Shown: positions 1 to 7,781 of the stretch, piece after piece
Layout: every line of letters starts with the position of its first letter
Position numbering within the stretch: position 1 is the first letter of the stretch
Assembly: GCA_964602445.1 (NCBI GenBank)
Contig: CAZRQV010000027.1
Location: 1-26,648, forward strand
Length of the DNA: 26,648 nt
Origin: HGM12587 sp964602445
Lineage (GTDB): Bacteria; Bacillota; Clostridia; Lachnospirales; Lachnospiraceae
Reading direction: 5' to 3'
The notes under the pieces: model-generated
Told to the model about the DNA's origin: nothing
What the model saw: the letters and a program-made list of their open reading frames with translations, nothing else
Databases searched by the model: none
Made by a program: the position numbers and the translations under genes

Positions 1-1139
1 CGGTTGTACAGATTGGTATCGGCGGCAGTGATTTAGGTCCTCGTGCGATTTATCTTGCATTGGAAAACTGGGCAAAGAAACATGATACCTTGAAAATGGA
101 AGCAAAATTTATCAGCAATGTAGATCCGGATGATGCAGCAGCTGTGTTAAATTCCATTGATGTGGCACATTCCCTGTTTGTACTGGTTTCCAAATCAGGT
201 ACAACCCTGGAAACTTTGACCAATGAATCTTTTGTAAAGGATGCACTGAAAAATGCAGGATTGGATGCTTCCAAACATATGGTAGCAGTCACCAGTGAAA
301 CTTCACCGCTGGCAAAGAGCGAGGATTATCTGGCTGCATTCTTTATGGATGACTATATTGGAGGTCGTTTCTCTTCTACTTCCGCAGTTGGAGGTGCCGT
401 TTTATCATTGGCATTTGGTCCGGAAGTATTTGCACAGTTCTTAGCAGGTGCAGCAGAAGAAGATAAACTTGCAAAAAATGAAGAATTAACAAAAAACCCA
501 GCCATGTTAGATGCACTGATCGGTCTTTATGAACGAAATATACTTGGTTATGGATGTACAGCTGTACTTCCATATTCCCAGGCATTGAGCCGTTTCCCGG
601 CACATCTGCAGCAGGCGGATATGGAATCTAACGGAAAATCCGTAAACCGTTTTGGTGAGCCGGTTTCCTATGTAACCGGTCCGGTGATCTTTGGGGAACC
701 GGGAACCAACGGACAGCATTCTTTCTATCAGCTGCTTCATCAGGGAACAGATATTATCCCGTTGCAGTTTATTGGTTTCCGCAGCAATCAGTGCGGTATG
801 GATGTGGATATCCAGGGCAGTACAAGCCAGCAGAAACTTTGTGCCAATGTAGCAGCACAGATCGTTGCATTTGCCTGTGGTAAAGACGACGAAAACCTAA
901 ATAAAAAGTTTGAAGGCGGCAGACCATCCAGCATAATTGTAGGAGATCAGCTGACTCCGGAAGCAATGGGAGCACTGCTTTCTCATTTTGAAAATAAGAT
1001 CATGTTCCAGGGATTTTTATGGAATGTAAACAGTTTTGATCAGGAAGGCGTACAGCTTGGTAAGGTTCTGGCAAAACGTGTGCTTGCCCATGAAACAGAT
1101 GGTGCATTACAGGCATACAGTGAATTATTAAATATTTAA
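1..1139 (+). CDS. pgi: Glucose-6-phosphate isomerase, 5' end cut by window edge
   Basis: This enzyme interconverts glucose 6-phosphate and fructose 6-phosphate in the cytoplasm (glycolysis and gluconeogenesis). The open frame runs in from base 3 with no stop, so the N-terminus lies outside the window; 378 residues are visible. The visible part begins with the conserved GIGGSDLGPRA phosphate-site loop, followed by the GGRFSSTSAVGG family signature, the GEPGTNGQHSFYQ segment that carries the catalytic glutamate, and a C-terminal GVQLGKVLAKRV helix with the conserved lysine. All core motifs are intact, so the gene looks functional. A hairpin follows the stop within 20 bases, so it probably ends its own transcription unit. 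Identity is certain from family knowledge; only the start is unseen. Confidence 0.97.
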   Translation, partial: VVQIGIGGSDLGPRAIYLALENWAKKHDTLKMEAKFISNVDPDDAAAVLNSIDVAHSLFVLVSKSGTTLETLTNESFVKDALKNAGLDASKHMVAVTSETSPLAKSEDYLAAFFMDDYIGGRFSSTSAVGGAVLSLAFGPEVFAQFLAGAAEEDKLAKNEELTKNPAMLDALIGLYERNILGYGCTAVLPYSQALSRFPAHLQQADMESNGKSVNRFGEPVSYVTGPVIFGEPGTNGQHSFYQLLHQGTDIIPLQFIGFRSNQCGMDVDIQGSTSQQKLCANVAAQIVAFACGKDDENLNKKFEGGRPSSIIVGDQLTPEAMGALLSHFENKIMFQGFLWNVNSFDQEGVQLGKVLAKRVLAHETDGALQAYSELLNI

Positions 1140-1156
1140 TGATGTGAAGAATTGTG

Positions 1157-1184
1157 GGGACGGAGGAATACTCCGTCCCATTTT
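1157..1184 (+). terminator. Hairpin terminator after pgi
   Basis: A perfect 9-bp stem (GGGACGGAG / CTCCGTCCC, 1157-1165 and 1171-1179) with a 5-base loop is followed by a short T run (1181-1184). It lies between the pgi stop and the next ribosome binding site. The T run is short, so termination may be partial. Confidence 0.65.
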
Positions 1185-1201
1185 GCAAAGGAGAGATATT
1201 T

Positions 1202-2164
1202 ATGGTGAAGATCTCAGTGTTGGAGAGGGACAGTTTGGGGATTGATGTGGATATGTCAGCCATTGAAGCTCTGGGAGAAGTGACAGCGTATCCGTCAACC
1301 ACGACAGAAACAGCGGCGGAGCACATTGGAGATGCAAAAATCATCATTGCGAACAAACTGCCATTAAATGAAAAGACCCTGAAGGAGGCCAAACACCTGA
1401 AATTGATTGCGCAGACTGCCACGGGAACAAATAATGTGGATTTTTCTTATACCAATGCACGTGGGATTCGGGTGGCAAATGTGCCAAGTTATTCCACAGA
1501 TTCTGTTGCACAGCATACGTTTGCCCTGCTTTTGTATCTGGTGGGGAAACTACGTTTTTTTGATGATTACGTAAAAAGCGGAACTTACAGTGAGAGCAAT
1601 TGCTTTTCCTGTCTGGAAATGATCTTTCCGGAACTTTCCGGAAAAACTTTCGGGATCATCGGCATGGGCGCCATCGGTCAGAAGGTTGCACAGATTGCCT
1701 CTGTATTCGGATGCCGAGTAATCTGTTATTCTGCATCGGGAAAAACCTATGACTTCCCTTATGAACAGGTAGATTTTGACAGGATCCTTAAAGAATCCGA
1801 TGTCTTATCTGTTCATGCCCCTTTGAATGAATACACGAGAGGGTTGATGGATTATGCTGCATTTTCCAAAATGAAGGAAAGTGCTTATTTTCTCAATGTA
1901 GGAAGAGGACCGATCGTGGTGGAAGCAGATCTTGCCAGAGCATTGGAGGAAGGAAAGATCCGGGCGGCCGGACTGGATGTGCTCTGTGAAGAGCCGATTT
2001 TGGCAGATAATCCGCTATTAAAGATCAAAGACAGCAGTCGTCTGATCATTACGCCTCATGTTGCCTGGGCGACCAGTGAAGCAAGACAGCGGTGTGTAGA
2101 TGTGGTTGCAGACAATATTCGTGCATACCTTGCGGGAAAGGAACAAAATATTGTAAAAGGGTAG
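1202..2164 (+). CDS. D-2-hydroxyacid dehydrogenase (glycerate/hydroxypyruvate-type)
   Basis: This is an NAD-dependent oxidoreductase of the D-isomer 2-hydroxyacid dehydrogenase family, which reduces 2-keto acids such as hydroxypyruvate or pyruvate to D-2-hydroxyacids. The 320-residue protein has the split substrate domain at both ends and a Rossmann core with GMGAIG at residues 154-159. The catalytic triad is visible: Arg235 in VGRGP, Glu264 in CEEP and His286 in TPHVAWA. I chose the ATG at 1202 because AAAGGAGAG sits just upstream; an in-frame GTG at 1154 would put the start inside the pgi terminator hairpin. The gene is separated from the following pseudouridine synthase by 3 bases, so they are co-transcribed. 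The exact substrate cannot be told from sequence; glycerate dehydrogenase is the most common label for this length. Confidence 0.9.
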   Translation: MVKISVLERDSLGIDVDMSAIEALGEVTAYPSTTTETAAEHIGDAKIIIANKLPLNEKTLKEAKHLKLIAQTATGTNNVDFSYTNARGIRVANVPSYSTDSVAQHTFALLLYLVGKLRFFDDYVKSGTYSESNCFSCLEMIFPELSGKTFGIIGMGAIGQKVAQIASVFGCRVICYSASGKTYDFPYEQVDFDRILKESDVLSVHAPLNEYTRGLMDYAAFSKMKESAYFLNVGRGPIVVEADLARALEEGKIRAAGLDVLCEEPILADNPLLKIKDSSRLIITPHVAWATSEARQRCVDVVADNIRAYLAGKEQNIVKG

Positions 2165-2167
2165 ATC

Positions 2168-2848
2168 ATGGGATTAAATATACTATTTGAAGATGAACAG
2201 ATCCTGGTCGTGAAAAAAGATGCCGGAATCCCGGTGCAGGCAGGAAAACTGCGGATGATGGATCTTCAGGGTTTGATCAAAAGAGAATTATATCGAAGAG
2301 TCCGGGGTGGGAATGAGCCTTATCTGGGCATTGTCCACAGGCTGGATCAGCCGGTGGAAGGTATTTTGGTTTTTGCAAAAACGCCAAAAGCAGCGGCGGA
2401 ACTTAGCCGTCAAGTGACGGATGGCCGGATGGAAAAATATTATCTGGCGCTTTTATGTGGAAAACCGGAAGAAAAAGAAGGTACGCTTGTGGATTATCTG
2501 CAAAAAGACGGTCGGACCAATACTTCCAGGGTTGTAAAAAAAGGTGAAAAGGATGCAAAGCGTTCAGAATTAAAATACCGGGTATTGGAAGAACGGGGAG
2601 AAGAGACGCTAGTCAAGATCAGACTTCTTACCGGCAGACATCACCAGATTCGTGTGCAGATGGCCAATGCCGGCTGGCCGTTATATGGTGATGTAAAGTA
2701 CAATCCACGGTTTCAGAATAGCAAAGAGCAGGTGCAGACGGCACTTTGCGCTTGCCGTCTTTCTTTTTTTCATCCGAAAACCGGAAAAAACATGAGTTTC
2801 TCCATAAAACCAGAGAATTCTGTGCTAAACTTCAGGGAACTTCCTTGA
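2168..2848 (+). CDS. RluA-family RNA pseudouridine synthase
   Basis: This protein isomerises uridine to pseudouridine in rRNA or tRNA. The 226-residue protein is a bare catalytic domain with no N-terminal S4 domain. The catalytic Asp60 lies in IVHRLDQPVEG; most RluA members read HRLDxxTSG here, so the Thr-Ser has been replaced by Val-Glu. The second conserved block, TGRHHQIRVQ, is at residues 155-164. The start ATG follows the dehydrogenase stop by 3 bases, which points to translational coupling. Its stop codon at 2846-2848 lies inside the -35 element of the proS promoter. The RNA target is unknown. Confidence 0.9.
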   Translation: MGLNILFEDEQILVVKKDAGIPVQAGKLRMMDLQGLIKRELYRRVRGGNEPYLGIVHRLDQPVEGILVFAKTPKAAAELSRQVTDGRMEKYYLALLCGKPEEKEGTLVDYLQKDGRTNTSRVVKKGEKDAKRSELKYRVLEERGEETLVKIRLLTGRHHQIRVQMANAGWPLYGDVKYNPRFQNSKEQVQTALCACRLSFFHPKTGKNMSFSIKPENSVLNFRELP

Positions 2849-2874
2849 CGGAATCCGTGATTATGGGGTAGAAT
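2845..2874 (+). promoter_or_regulatory. sigma-A promoter of proS
   Basis: TTGACG at 2845-2850 and TAGAAT at 2869-2874 are 18 bp apart. The -35 overlaps the stop codon of the upstream gene. A TATAAT at 2892-2897 could be a second -10, but I see no -35 for it. Confidence 0.6.
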
Positions 2875-2923
2875 GAGGGATAATCTTAATGTATAATACA
2901 AATCAAAATAGAGGAGAAAAATG

Positions 2924-4360
2924 ATGGCAAAGGATAAAAAATTAGTAGAAGGCATTACTTCTATGGATGTTGATTTTGCCCAGTGGTACACAGATGTTGT
3001 AAAAAAAGCAGAACTTTGCGATTACACAAGTGTCAAAGGCTGTATGGTTATTAAACCGGCCGGTTATGCAATCTGGGAAAATATTCAGAAAGAATTAGAC
3101 AGAAGATTTAAGGAAACAGGCGTTGAGAATGTATATCTTCCAATGTTTATTCCGGAAAGTCTTCTTCAGAAAGAAAAAGATCATGTAGAAGGTTTCGCAC
3201 CGGAAGTTGCATGGGTAACTCACGGAGGACTGGAACCACTTCAGGAAAGAATGTGTGTCAGACCAACTTCTGAAACATTATTCTGTGATTTCTATGCAAA
3301 AGAAATCCAGTCTCACAGAGACCTTCCGAAAGTATATAACCAGTGGTGTTCCGTTGTACGTTGGGAAAAGACAACTCGTCCTTTCTTACGTTCCCGTGAA
3401 TTCTTATGGCAGGAAGGTCATACGGCACATGCCACAGCAGAAGAAGCAGAAGAAAGAACCGTACAGATGTTAAATGTTTATGCGGACTTCCTTGAAAATG
3501 TACTTGCAATCCCTGTTGTGAAGGGTGTAAAAACAGAAAAGGAAAAATTCGCAGGTGCACTCAGAACTTATACCATCGAAGCACTGATGCATGATGGAAA
3601 AGCACTTCAGTCCGGTACAAGCCATAACTTTGGTGATGGATTTGCGAAAGCATTTGGTATTCAGTATACAAATAAAGAAAATAAATTAGAACCGGTACAC
3701 CAGACATCCTGGGGTATGACAACCCGTCTGATCGGCGCTATCATCATGGTTCATGGAGATGATTCTGGTCTGGTACTGCCTCCAAGAATCGCTCCGATCC
3801 AGACAATGATCGTTCCAATCGCAATGCATAAAGAAGGCGTGCTGGAAAAAGCAGAAGAACTGAAAAACAAACTCAGCGAACTTTACAGCGTACAGCTGGA
3901 TGATTCTGATAAATCACCGGGATGGAAATTCTCTGAACAGGAAATCAAAGGAATTCCGACCCGTATTGAAATGGGACCAAAAGATATTGAAAATAACCAG
4001 TGTATCGTTGTTCGTCGTGATACAAGAGAAAAGATCGTGGTATCTTTAGATGATATCGAAACTAAGCTTGGCGAAATCTTAGAACAGATCCAACAGGATA
4101 TGTTTGAACGTGCACTTGCACACAGAGAAGCTCATACTTACGATGCGGTAGAATTCGAAGAATTCTGCAAGATTGCAGAAGAAAAACCGGGCTTCATCAG
4201 AGCAATGTGGTGCGAAGATCAGGCATGTGAAGATAAGATCAAAGAAGTAGCAGGCTGCACAAGCCGTTGTATGCCATTTGAACAGAAAACACTTTCTGAC
4301 AAATGTATCTGCTGCGGAAGACCGGCGAAAAAAATGGTTTACTGGGGCAAAGCGTACTAG
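2924..4360 (+). CDS. proS: Prolyl-tRNA synthetase, archaeal/eukaryotic-like type
   Basis: This class II synthetase charges tRNA-Pro. It is the short form of about 480 residues found in archaea, eukaryotes and many Clostridia, without the editing insertion of the E. coli form. Motif 2 is visible as RWEKTTRPFLRSREFLWQEG and motif 3 around GDDSGLVLPPRIAP. The C-terminal domain has clustered cysteines (CEDQACEDK, CTSRC, CICCGRPAK) consistent with a zinc site, and the protein ends in Tyr as is typical of this type. Two adjacent ATG codons (2921 and 2924) are possible; 2924 gives a 7-base gap from AGGAG at 2912-2916 and the common MAKDKK start, so I prefer it. It has its own promoter and terminator and so forms a single-gene unit. 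Confidence 0.96.
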   Translation: MAKDKKLVEGITSMDVDFAQWYTDVVKKAELCDYTSVKGCMVIKPAGYAIWENIQKELDRRFKETGVENVYLPMFIPESLLQKEKDHVEGFAPEVAWVTHGGLEPLQERMCVRPTSETLFCDFYAKEIQSHRDLPKVYNQWCSVVRWEKTTRPFLRSREFLWQEGHTAHATAEEAEERTVQMLNVYADFLENVLAIPVVKGVKTEKEKFAGALRTYTIEALMHDGKALQSGTSHNFGDGFAKAFGIQYTNKENKLEPVHQTSWGMTTRLIGAIIMVHGDDSGLVLPPRIAPIQTMIVPIAMHKEGVLEKAEELKNKLSELYSVQLDDSDKSPGWKFSEQEIKGIPTRIEMGPKDIENNQCIVVRRDTREKIVVSLDDIETKLGEILEQIQQDMFERALAHREAHTYDAVEFEEFCKIAEEKPGFIRAMWCEDQACEDKIKEVAGCTSRCMPFEQKTLSDKCICCGRPAKKMVYWGKAY

Positions 4361-4370
4361 GAAAACTTAC

Positions 4371-4395
4371 GGGACGGCGAGAGCCGTCCCTTTTT
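4371..4395 (+). terminator. Strong intrinsic terminator after proS
   Basis: An 8-bp G+C-rich stem, GGGACGGC / GCCGTCCC (4371-4378 and 4383-4390), has a GAGA GNRA-type tetraloop and is followed directly by five T. It shares the GGGACGG/CCGTCCC core with the hairpin after pgi. Confidence 0.9.
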
Positions 4396-4429
4396 ATTTC
4401 ACAGGAAAGACCAGGATGGGGAAAGAAAG

Positions 4430-5737
4430 ATGAAAGAAATCAAGATAACAATGCCTCAGGCGGTAAAAGAAATCATTGATACGCTGGAACATGCCGGATT
4501 TGAAGCATTTGCAGTCGGCGGATGTGTCCGGGATGCAATTCTTGGAAGGATTCCAGCAGACTGGGATATTACCACCAGTGCCATGCCGGAAGAAGTAAAA
4601 GGGCTGTTTGGCCGTACCATTGATACCGGAATCCAGCATGGAACGGTGACGGTCATGAAGGATCATGTAGGGTATGAAGTGACGACTTATCGCATTGACG
4701 GAGAATATGAAGATGCCAGACATCCGAAAGAAGTTTCTTTTACTTCTAATTTGATTGAAGATTTAAAACGACGTGATTTTACCATCAATGCAATGGCATA
4801 TAATGACAGAGCCGGAATCGTAGATGCATTTGATGGGATTGAAGATTTGGAAAAAGGAGTGATCCGCTGCGTGGGAAATCCGAAGGATCGGTTTGGAGAA
4901 GATGCACTTCGTATGCTCCGTGCGGTTCGGTTTTCTGCCCAGCTGGGATTTCAGATCGATCCGGAAACCATGGAAGCAATCGGTGAGCTTTCAGAAAATC
5001 TTCAAAAGATCAGTGCAGAGCGAATCCAGACAGAGCTGGTAAAACTTCTGGTATCTGAACATCCGGATTATCTTCGGAAAGCTTATGAAAGCGGAATTAC
5101 AAAAGTGGTTTTGCCGGAGTTTGATGCCTGTATGAAATGGGAAATGCAGGGAGATACTGTAGGTGAACAGACGTTAAGAAGTCTTTTACAGGTGGAAAAG
5201 GAGAAGGTGCTTCGTCTGACTATGCTGTTTCATGATTTCGGAGTGCCGCTTCAGGGAGCGGAAGGTCATGCGGCTGCCGGAGCAGATTTGGCAAGATCAA
5301 TCATGCGCCGCTTGAAATTTGACAATGATACGACAGATAAAGTGAAAAAACTGACTGCAGAGCATGACCGAAGAATAAAAAATGAACCGGCTTCGGTACG
5401 CTGTGCCGTATCCCAGATCGGAAAAGAGCTGTTTCCTTATTTTTTGAAGGTTCGAAAAGCGGATATTTTATCAAAAGAACCGGCAGATCAGGAAGCATCA
5501 ATGAAGGAACTGGAAAAATTGCAGGAACTTTATGAGACGATCTTGAAAAACGGAGAGGCAGTCTGCATGAAAGAACTTGCGGTAGATGGAAAAGATCTGC
5601 TGGCTGCAGGTGCACCGCAGGGGAAAAAGATTGGAGAAATCTTAAATACATTGCTGCAGATCGTACTGGAAGATCCTGAAAAAAATACGAGGGATATCCT
5701 TCTTTCCTGTGTTTCCGATCATTTGACCGAAATGTGA
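4430..5737 (+). CDS. cca: CCA tRNA nucleotidyltransferase with HD domain
   Basis: This enzyme adds or repairs the 3' CCA end of tRNAs using CTP and ATP without a template. The 435-residue class II enzyme has the nucleotidyltransferase head with GGCVRD (30-35) and the metal-binding DWD (44-46), then RRDFTINAMAY (113-123), the RMLRAVRFSAQLGF helix (about 160-173) and a C-terminal HD-type region with HD at 267-268 and a following EHDRR. The ATG at 4430 is preceded by a purine-rich GGGGAAAGAAAG. The two complete tRNA genes in this window do not encode CCA, so the cell depends on this enzyme. The gap to the proS terminator is only 34 bases and shows no clear promoter, so expression may come from terminator read-through or a promoter inside proS. 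Confidence 0.95.
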   Translation: MKEIKITMPQAVKEIIDTLEHAGFEAFAVGGCVRDAILGRIPADWDITTSAMPEEVKGLFGRTIDTGIQHGTVTVMKDHVGYEVTTYRIDGEYEDARHPKEVSFTSNLIEDLKRRDFTINAMAYNDRAGIVDAFDGIEDLEKGVIRCVGNPKDRFGEDALRMLRAVRFSAQLGFQIDPETMEAIGELSENLQKISAERIQTELVKLLVSEHPDYLRKAYESGITKVVLPEFDACMKWEMQGDTVGEQTLRSLLQVEKEKVLRLTMLFHDFGVPLQGAEGHAAAGADLARSIMRRLKFDNDTTDKVKKLTAEHDRRIKNEPASVRCAVSQIGKELFPYFLKVRKADILSKEPADQEASMKELEKLQELYETILKNGEAVCMKELAVDGKDLLAAGAPQGKKIGEILNTLLQIVLEDPEKNTRDILLSCVSDHLTEM

Positions 5738-5763
5738 TGCCGAAACCCATGTCCTGCCTTCAC

Positions 5764-5790
5764 ATATTTTCATGCTCGTTCTCATAAGAT
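5764..5790 (+). promoter_or_regulatory. Possible sigma-E-type promoter of the CotS-like gene
   Basis: ATA at 5764-5766 and CATAAGAT at 5783-5790 are 16 bp apart. The Bacillus sigma-E pattern is ATA, 16-18 bp, CATACANT; the -10 here matches CATA and the final T. This fits a mother-cell gene for a spore-coat protein. The match is short, so it is only a candidate. Confidence 0.4.
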
Positions 5791-5828
5791 GAAAAGAGTA
5801 GGAAGCAGAATAGAAACGGGGGATTTTT

Positions 5829-6872
5829 TTGGACGAAAAAGCGTTAGAAGTATTAGAACAGTATGATCTGGAAGTGGTGCGCAGCTGGAGAGGCCGGGGA
5901 GCTTATTTTGTGGAAACTTCCGCGGGTCTTCATTTACTGAAAGAACATCGGGGATCCGGGGAGAAACTGGAAAAGATCTGGGAGCTGCTGACTTCTTTGG
6001 AATCAGTTCATTTTTTTAAGACGGATCTTCCGGTCAGAACAAAGGAAGGAACCTTTCTTTCCAAAGACAGCGATGAGAGTACCTATCTTTTGAAAAAATG
6101 GAAAGACGGCAGAGAGTGTGATCCCAGAAGTGAACTGGATGTGTGCCGCGCCATGGAAGGTCTGGCGATTTTTCATACGGCGGCCAAAGGGATTTGGGAC
6201 TTTGAGTCACCGGAGCAGCGGACAAAGTATGAAGGAAATGATCTGGCTGAAGAAATGGAACGGCGTACGAGAGAACTGAAAAAAGTACAGGGATTTATCC
6301 GTAAAAAGCAGAAAAAGAGTGAATTTGAATCCTGTTATCTGGCTGTGATTCCGGAGTTTTTAAAAGAAGCTTCCGAGATTACCGGACAGCTGCAGTCCAG
6401 CGGCTATGAAACACTTCGGAGAGAGGCCATCGATGCAGGTACGGTTTGTCACGGGGAGTATATGCAGCATAATGTTCTGTTTGACCGGTCAAAACTGATC
6501 CTGACGAATTTTGAACATGCGCATCTGGATCTGCAGTGTGTGGATGTGGCACTCTTTCTTCGAAAGGTCATGGAAAAACAGGGATGGAAGATTTCTCAGG
6601 GAGAAAAATTTCTCAGGGCTTATGAGATCGTTCGGCCGATGACTGATACCGAGCGAATGGTGCTTGCATTGAGAATGGCATATCCGGAGAAGCTGTGGAA
6701 ACTGGCAAATCATTATTATCATACGAATAAAGCGTGGATTCCTGCAAAAAATATGGAGAAGCTGAAAATGTTTGTATCCCAGCAGAAAGAACGGGAACGG
6801 TTTGTACAGCAGATTTCACTAAATTCCTTGACAAACATTGGGAAAAACGCTATAACAGTAGTCGGCATGTAA
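5829..6872 (+). CDS. CotS-family spore coat protein, kinase-like with altered active site
   Basis: The 347-residue protein has the aminoglycoside-phosphotransferase/kinase fold seen in the spore-coat proteins CotS, YsxE and YutH. The catalytic-loop equivalent is CHGEYMQHNVL (207-217), with Glu where active members have Asp. The metal-binding DFD equivalent is NFE (227-229). The following DVALFLRKVMEKQGW block is typical of CotS proteins. Both acidic positions are changed, so it is likely a structural pseudokinase (inference). TTG at 5829 is the first start after the in-frame stop at 5811 and has GGGGGA just upstream. The 3' end contains the strong hup promoter. A role in mother-cell coat assembly is inferred from family and from the possible sigma-E promoter. 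Confidence 0.75.
   Translation: MDEKALEVLEQYDLEVVRSWRGRGAYFVETSAGLHLLKEHRGSGEKLEKIWELLTSLESVHFFKTDLPVRTKEGTFLSKDSDESTYLLKKWKDGRECDPRSELDVCRAMEGLAIFHTAAKGIWDFESPEQRTKYEGNDLAEEMERRTRELKKVQGFIRKKQKKSEFESCYLAVIPEFLKEASEITGQLQSSGYETLRREAIDAGTVCHGEYMQHNVLFDRSKLILTNFEHAHLDLQCVDVALFLRKVMEKQGWKISQGEKFLRAYEIVRPMTDTERMVLALRMAYPEKLWKLANHYYHTNKAWIPAKNMEKLKMFVSQQKERERFVQQISLNSLTNIGKNAITVVGM
6828..6856 (+). promoter_or_regulatory. Strong sigma-A promoter of hup, inside the CotS-like gene
   Basis: TTGACA at 6828-6833 and TATAAC at 6851-6856 with 17 bp between them. It lies in the last 45 bases of the upstream coding region. The expected transcript begins near 6863 and can fold GTCGGCAT (6861-6868) against ATGC/CGAC (6874-6884) with a 3-base bulge. 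Confidence 0.8.
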
Positions 6873-6911
6873 AATGCATACGACAGTAGACATGAATAGG
6901 AGGAATTATCC

Positions 6912-7187
6912 ATGAATAAGACAGAATTAATCGCAGCTATGGCTGAAAAAGCAGAATTATCTAAAAAAGACGCAGAAAAAGCTTTAAAAGCATTCTCTGA
7001 TGTAGTAGCAGAAGAATTAAAAAAAGGTGAAAAAGTTCAGTTAGTAGGTTTTGGTACATTTGAAGTATCTGAAAGAGCTGAAAGAGAAGGAAGAAATCCA
7101 CAGACTGGCGAAACTATGAAAATCGCAGCTTGCAAAGCTCCAAAATTCAAAGCAGGTAAAGCTTTAAAAGACGCTATCAACGAATAA
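6912..7187 (+). CDS. hup: HU-type DNA-binding protein
   Basis: This small basic nucleoid protein bends and compacts DNA as a homodimer. The 91-residue protein has the HU order: N-terminal helix pair (MNKTELIAAMAEKAELSKKDAEKAL), then GFGTFEVSERAEREGRNPQTGE at about 46-67, which forms the DNA-gripping beta arm with the Arg-Asn-Pro tip, and a KAPKFKAGKALKDAIN tail. AGGAGG precedes the ATG. Codon choice is strongly biased (GAA, AAA, GCA, TTA), as expected for a highly expressed gene. It has its own strong promoter and is followed after 7 bases by rqcP, so the two share a transcript. Confidence 0.97.
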   Translation: MNKTELIAAMAEKAELSKKDAEKALKAFSDVVAEELKKGEKVQLVGFGTFEVSERAEREGRNPQTGETMKIAACKAPKFKAGKALKDAINE

Positions 7188-7194
7188 TCTTATC

Positions 7195-7434
7195 ATGCGG
7201 TTAGATAAATATCTGAAAGTTTCCAGACTGATCAAACGACGGACGATTGCCAATGAAGCATGTGATGCAGGCAGAGTTCTGATCAACGGCAAGATTGCAA
7301 AAGCATCTGCCAATGTAGCAATAGGTGATGTGATTGAGATTGGATTTGGAACAAAAAGTGTAAAGGTTGAAGTTTTGGACGTACAGGACACAACCAAAAA
7401 AGACGAAGCCAAAGAGTTGTTTAAATACTTATAA
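7195..7434 (+). CDS. rqcP: S4-domain ribosome-quality-control protein RqcP (YabO)
   Basis: The 79-residue protein is essentially one S4 RNA-binding domain (MRLDKYLKVSRLIKRRTIANEACDAGRVLINGK). In Bacillus the equivalent YabO, named RqcP, binds 50S subunits carrying stalled peptidyl-tRNA and helps RqcH add alanine tails. Position between hup and yabP and the small size support this identity over other S4 proteins. It starts 7 bases after hup and has no clear Shine-Dalgarno site, so translation probably depends on coupling to hup. A terminator follows its stop. Confidence 0.88.
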   Translation: MRLDKYLKVSRLIKRRTIANEACDAGRVLINGKIAKASANVAIGDVIEIGFGTKSVKVEVLDVQDTTKKDEAKELFKYL

Positions 7435-7452
7435 GAAGTCTAAAATAGCAAG

Positions 7453-7496
7453 CCTCTTAATATACTTTTCTAGAAAGTATGTTAGGAGGTTTTTTT
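7453..7496 (+). terminator. Intrinsic terminator whose 3' arm is the yabP ribosome binding site
   Basis: The 16-bp stem (7453-7468 with 7474-7489, two G-U pairs, loop TCTAG) is followed by seven T (7490-7496). The 3' arm ends in TTAGGAGG, the Shine-Dalgarno site of yabP, and the T run is exactly the spacer before its ATG at 7497. The element can therefore stop hup-rqcP transcription and also hide the yabP ribosome binding site in any read-through RNA. Confidence 0.85.
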
Positions 7497-7781
7497 ATGG
7501 AAGAAAAGCAGTATTCGAAGGCTCATAAACTGATTCTGTCCAATCGGCGGACAGGTACCATTACCGGAGTGTCGGATGTAATCTCGTTTGATATTACAGA
7601 AGTTTTGCTGGAAACAGAACAGGGAATGCTCATGATCAAAGGAGCAGACCTTCATGTGAATCGTCTGACGTTGGAAAAAGGAGAGATTGATATTGAAGGA
7701 AGGATTGATTCGCTGGCATATTCGGAAGTAACATCCTATCAGAAACAGGGGGAATCCTTGATCGGAAGGCTGTTTAAATGA
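7497..7781 (+). CDS. yabP: Sporulation protein YabP
   Basis: The 94-residue protein matches the YabP/YqfC sporulation family, with repeated beta-strand hydrophobic patterns (HKLILSNRRTGTITGVSDVISFDITEVLLETEQGMLMIKGADLHVNRLTLEKG in outline, residues about 10-62) and no membrane segment. In Bacillus it is made in the mother cell under sigma-E; its molecular job is unknown. I chose ATG 7497, 7 bases after AGGAGG; the in-frame ATG at 7479 lies inside the terminator hairpin. The stop overlaps the yabQ start (ATGA), which indicates translational coupling. The terminator just upstream suggests that it is separated from the vegetative hup-rqcP transcript. Confidence 0.9.
   Translation: MEEKQYSKAHKLILSNRRTGTITGVSDVISFDITEVLLETEQGMLMIKGADLHVNRLTLEKGEIDIEGRIDSLAYSEVTSYQKQGESLIGRLFK

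Noticed and set aside
6861..6884. Hairpin in the hup leader as a riboswitch
   Set aside because: It is too short and has no aptamer-like conservation; probably a simple 5' stabilising hairpin or chance.
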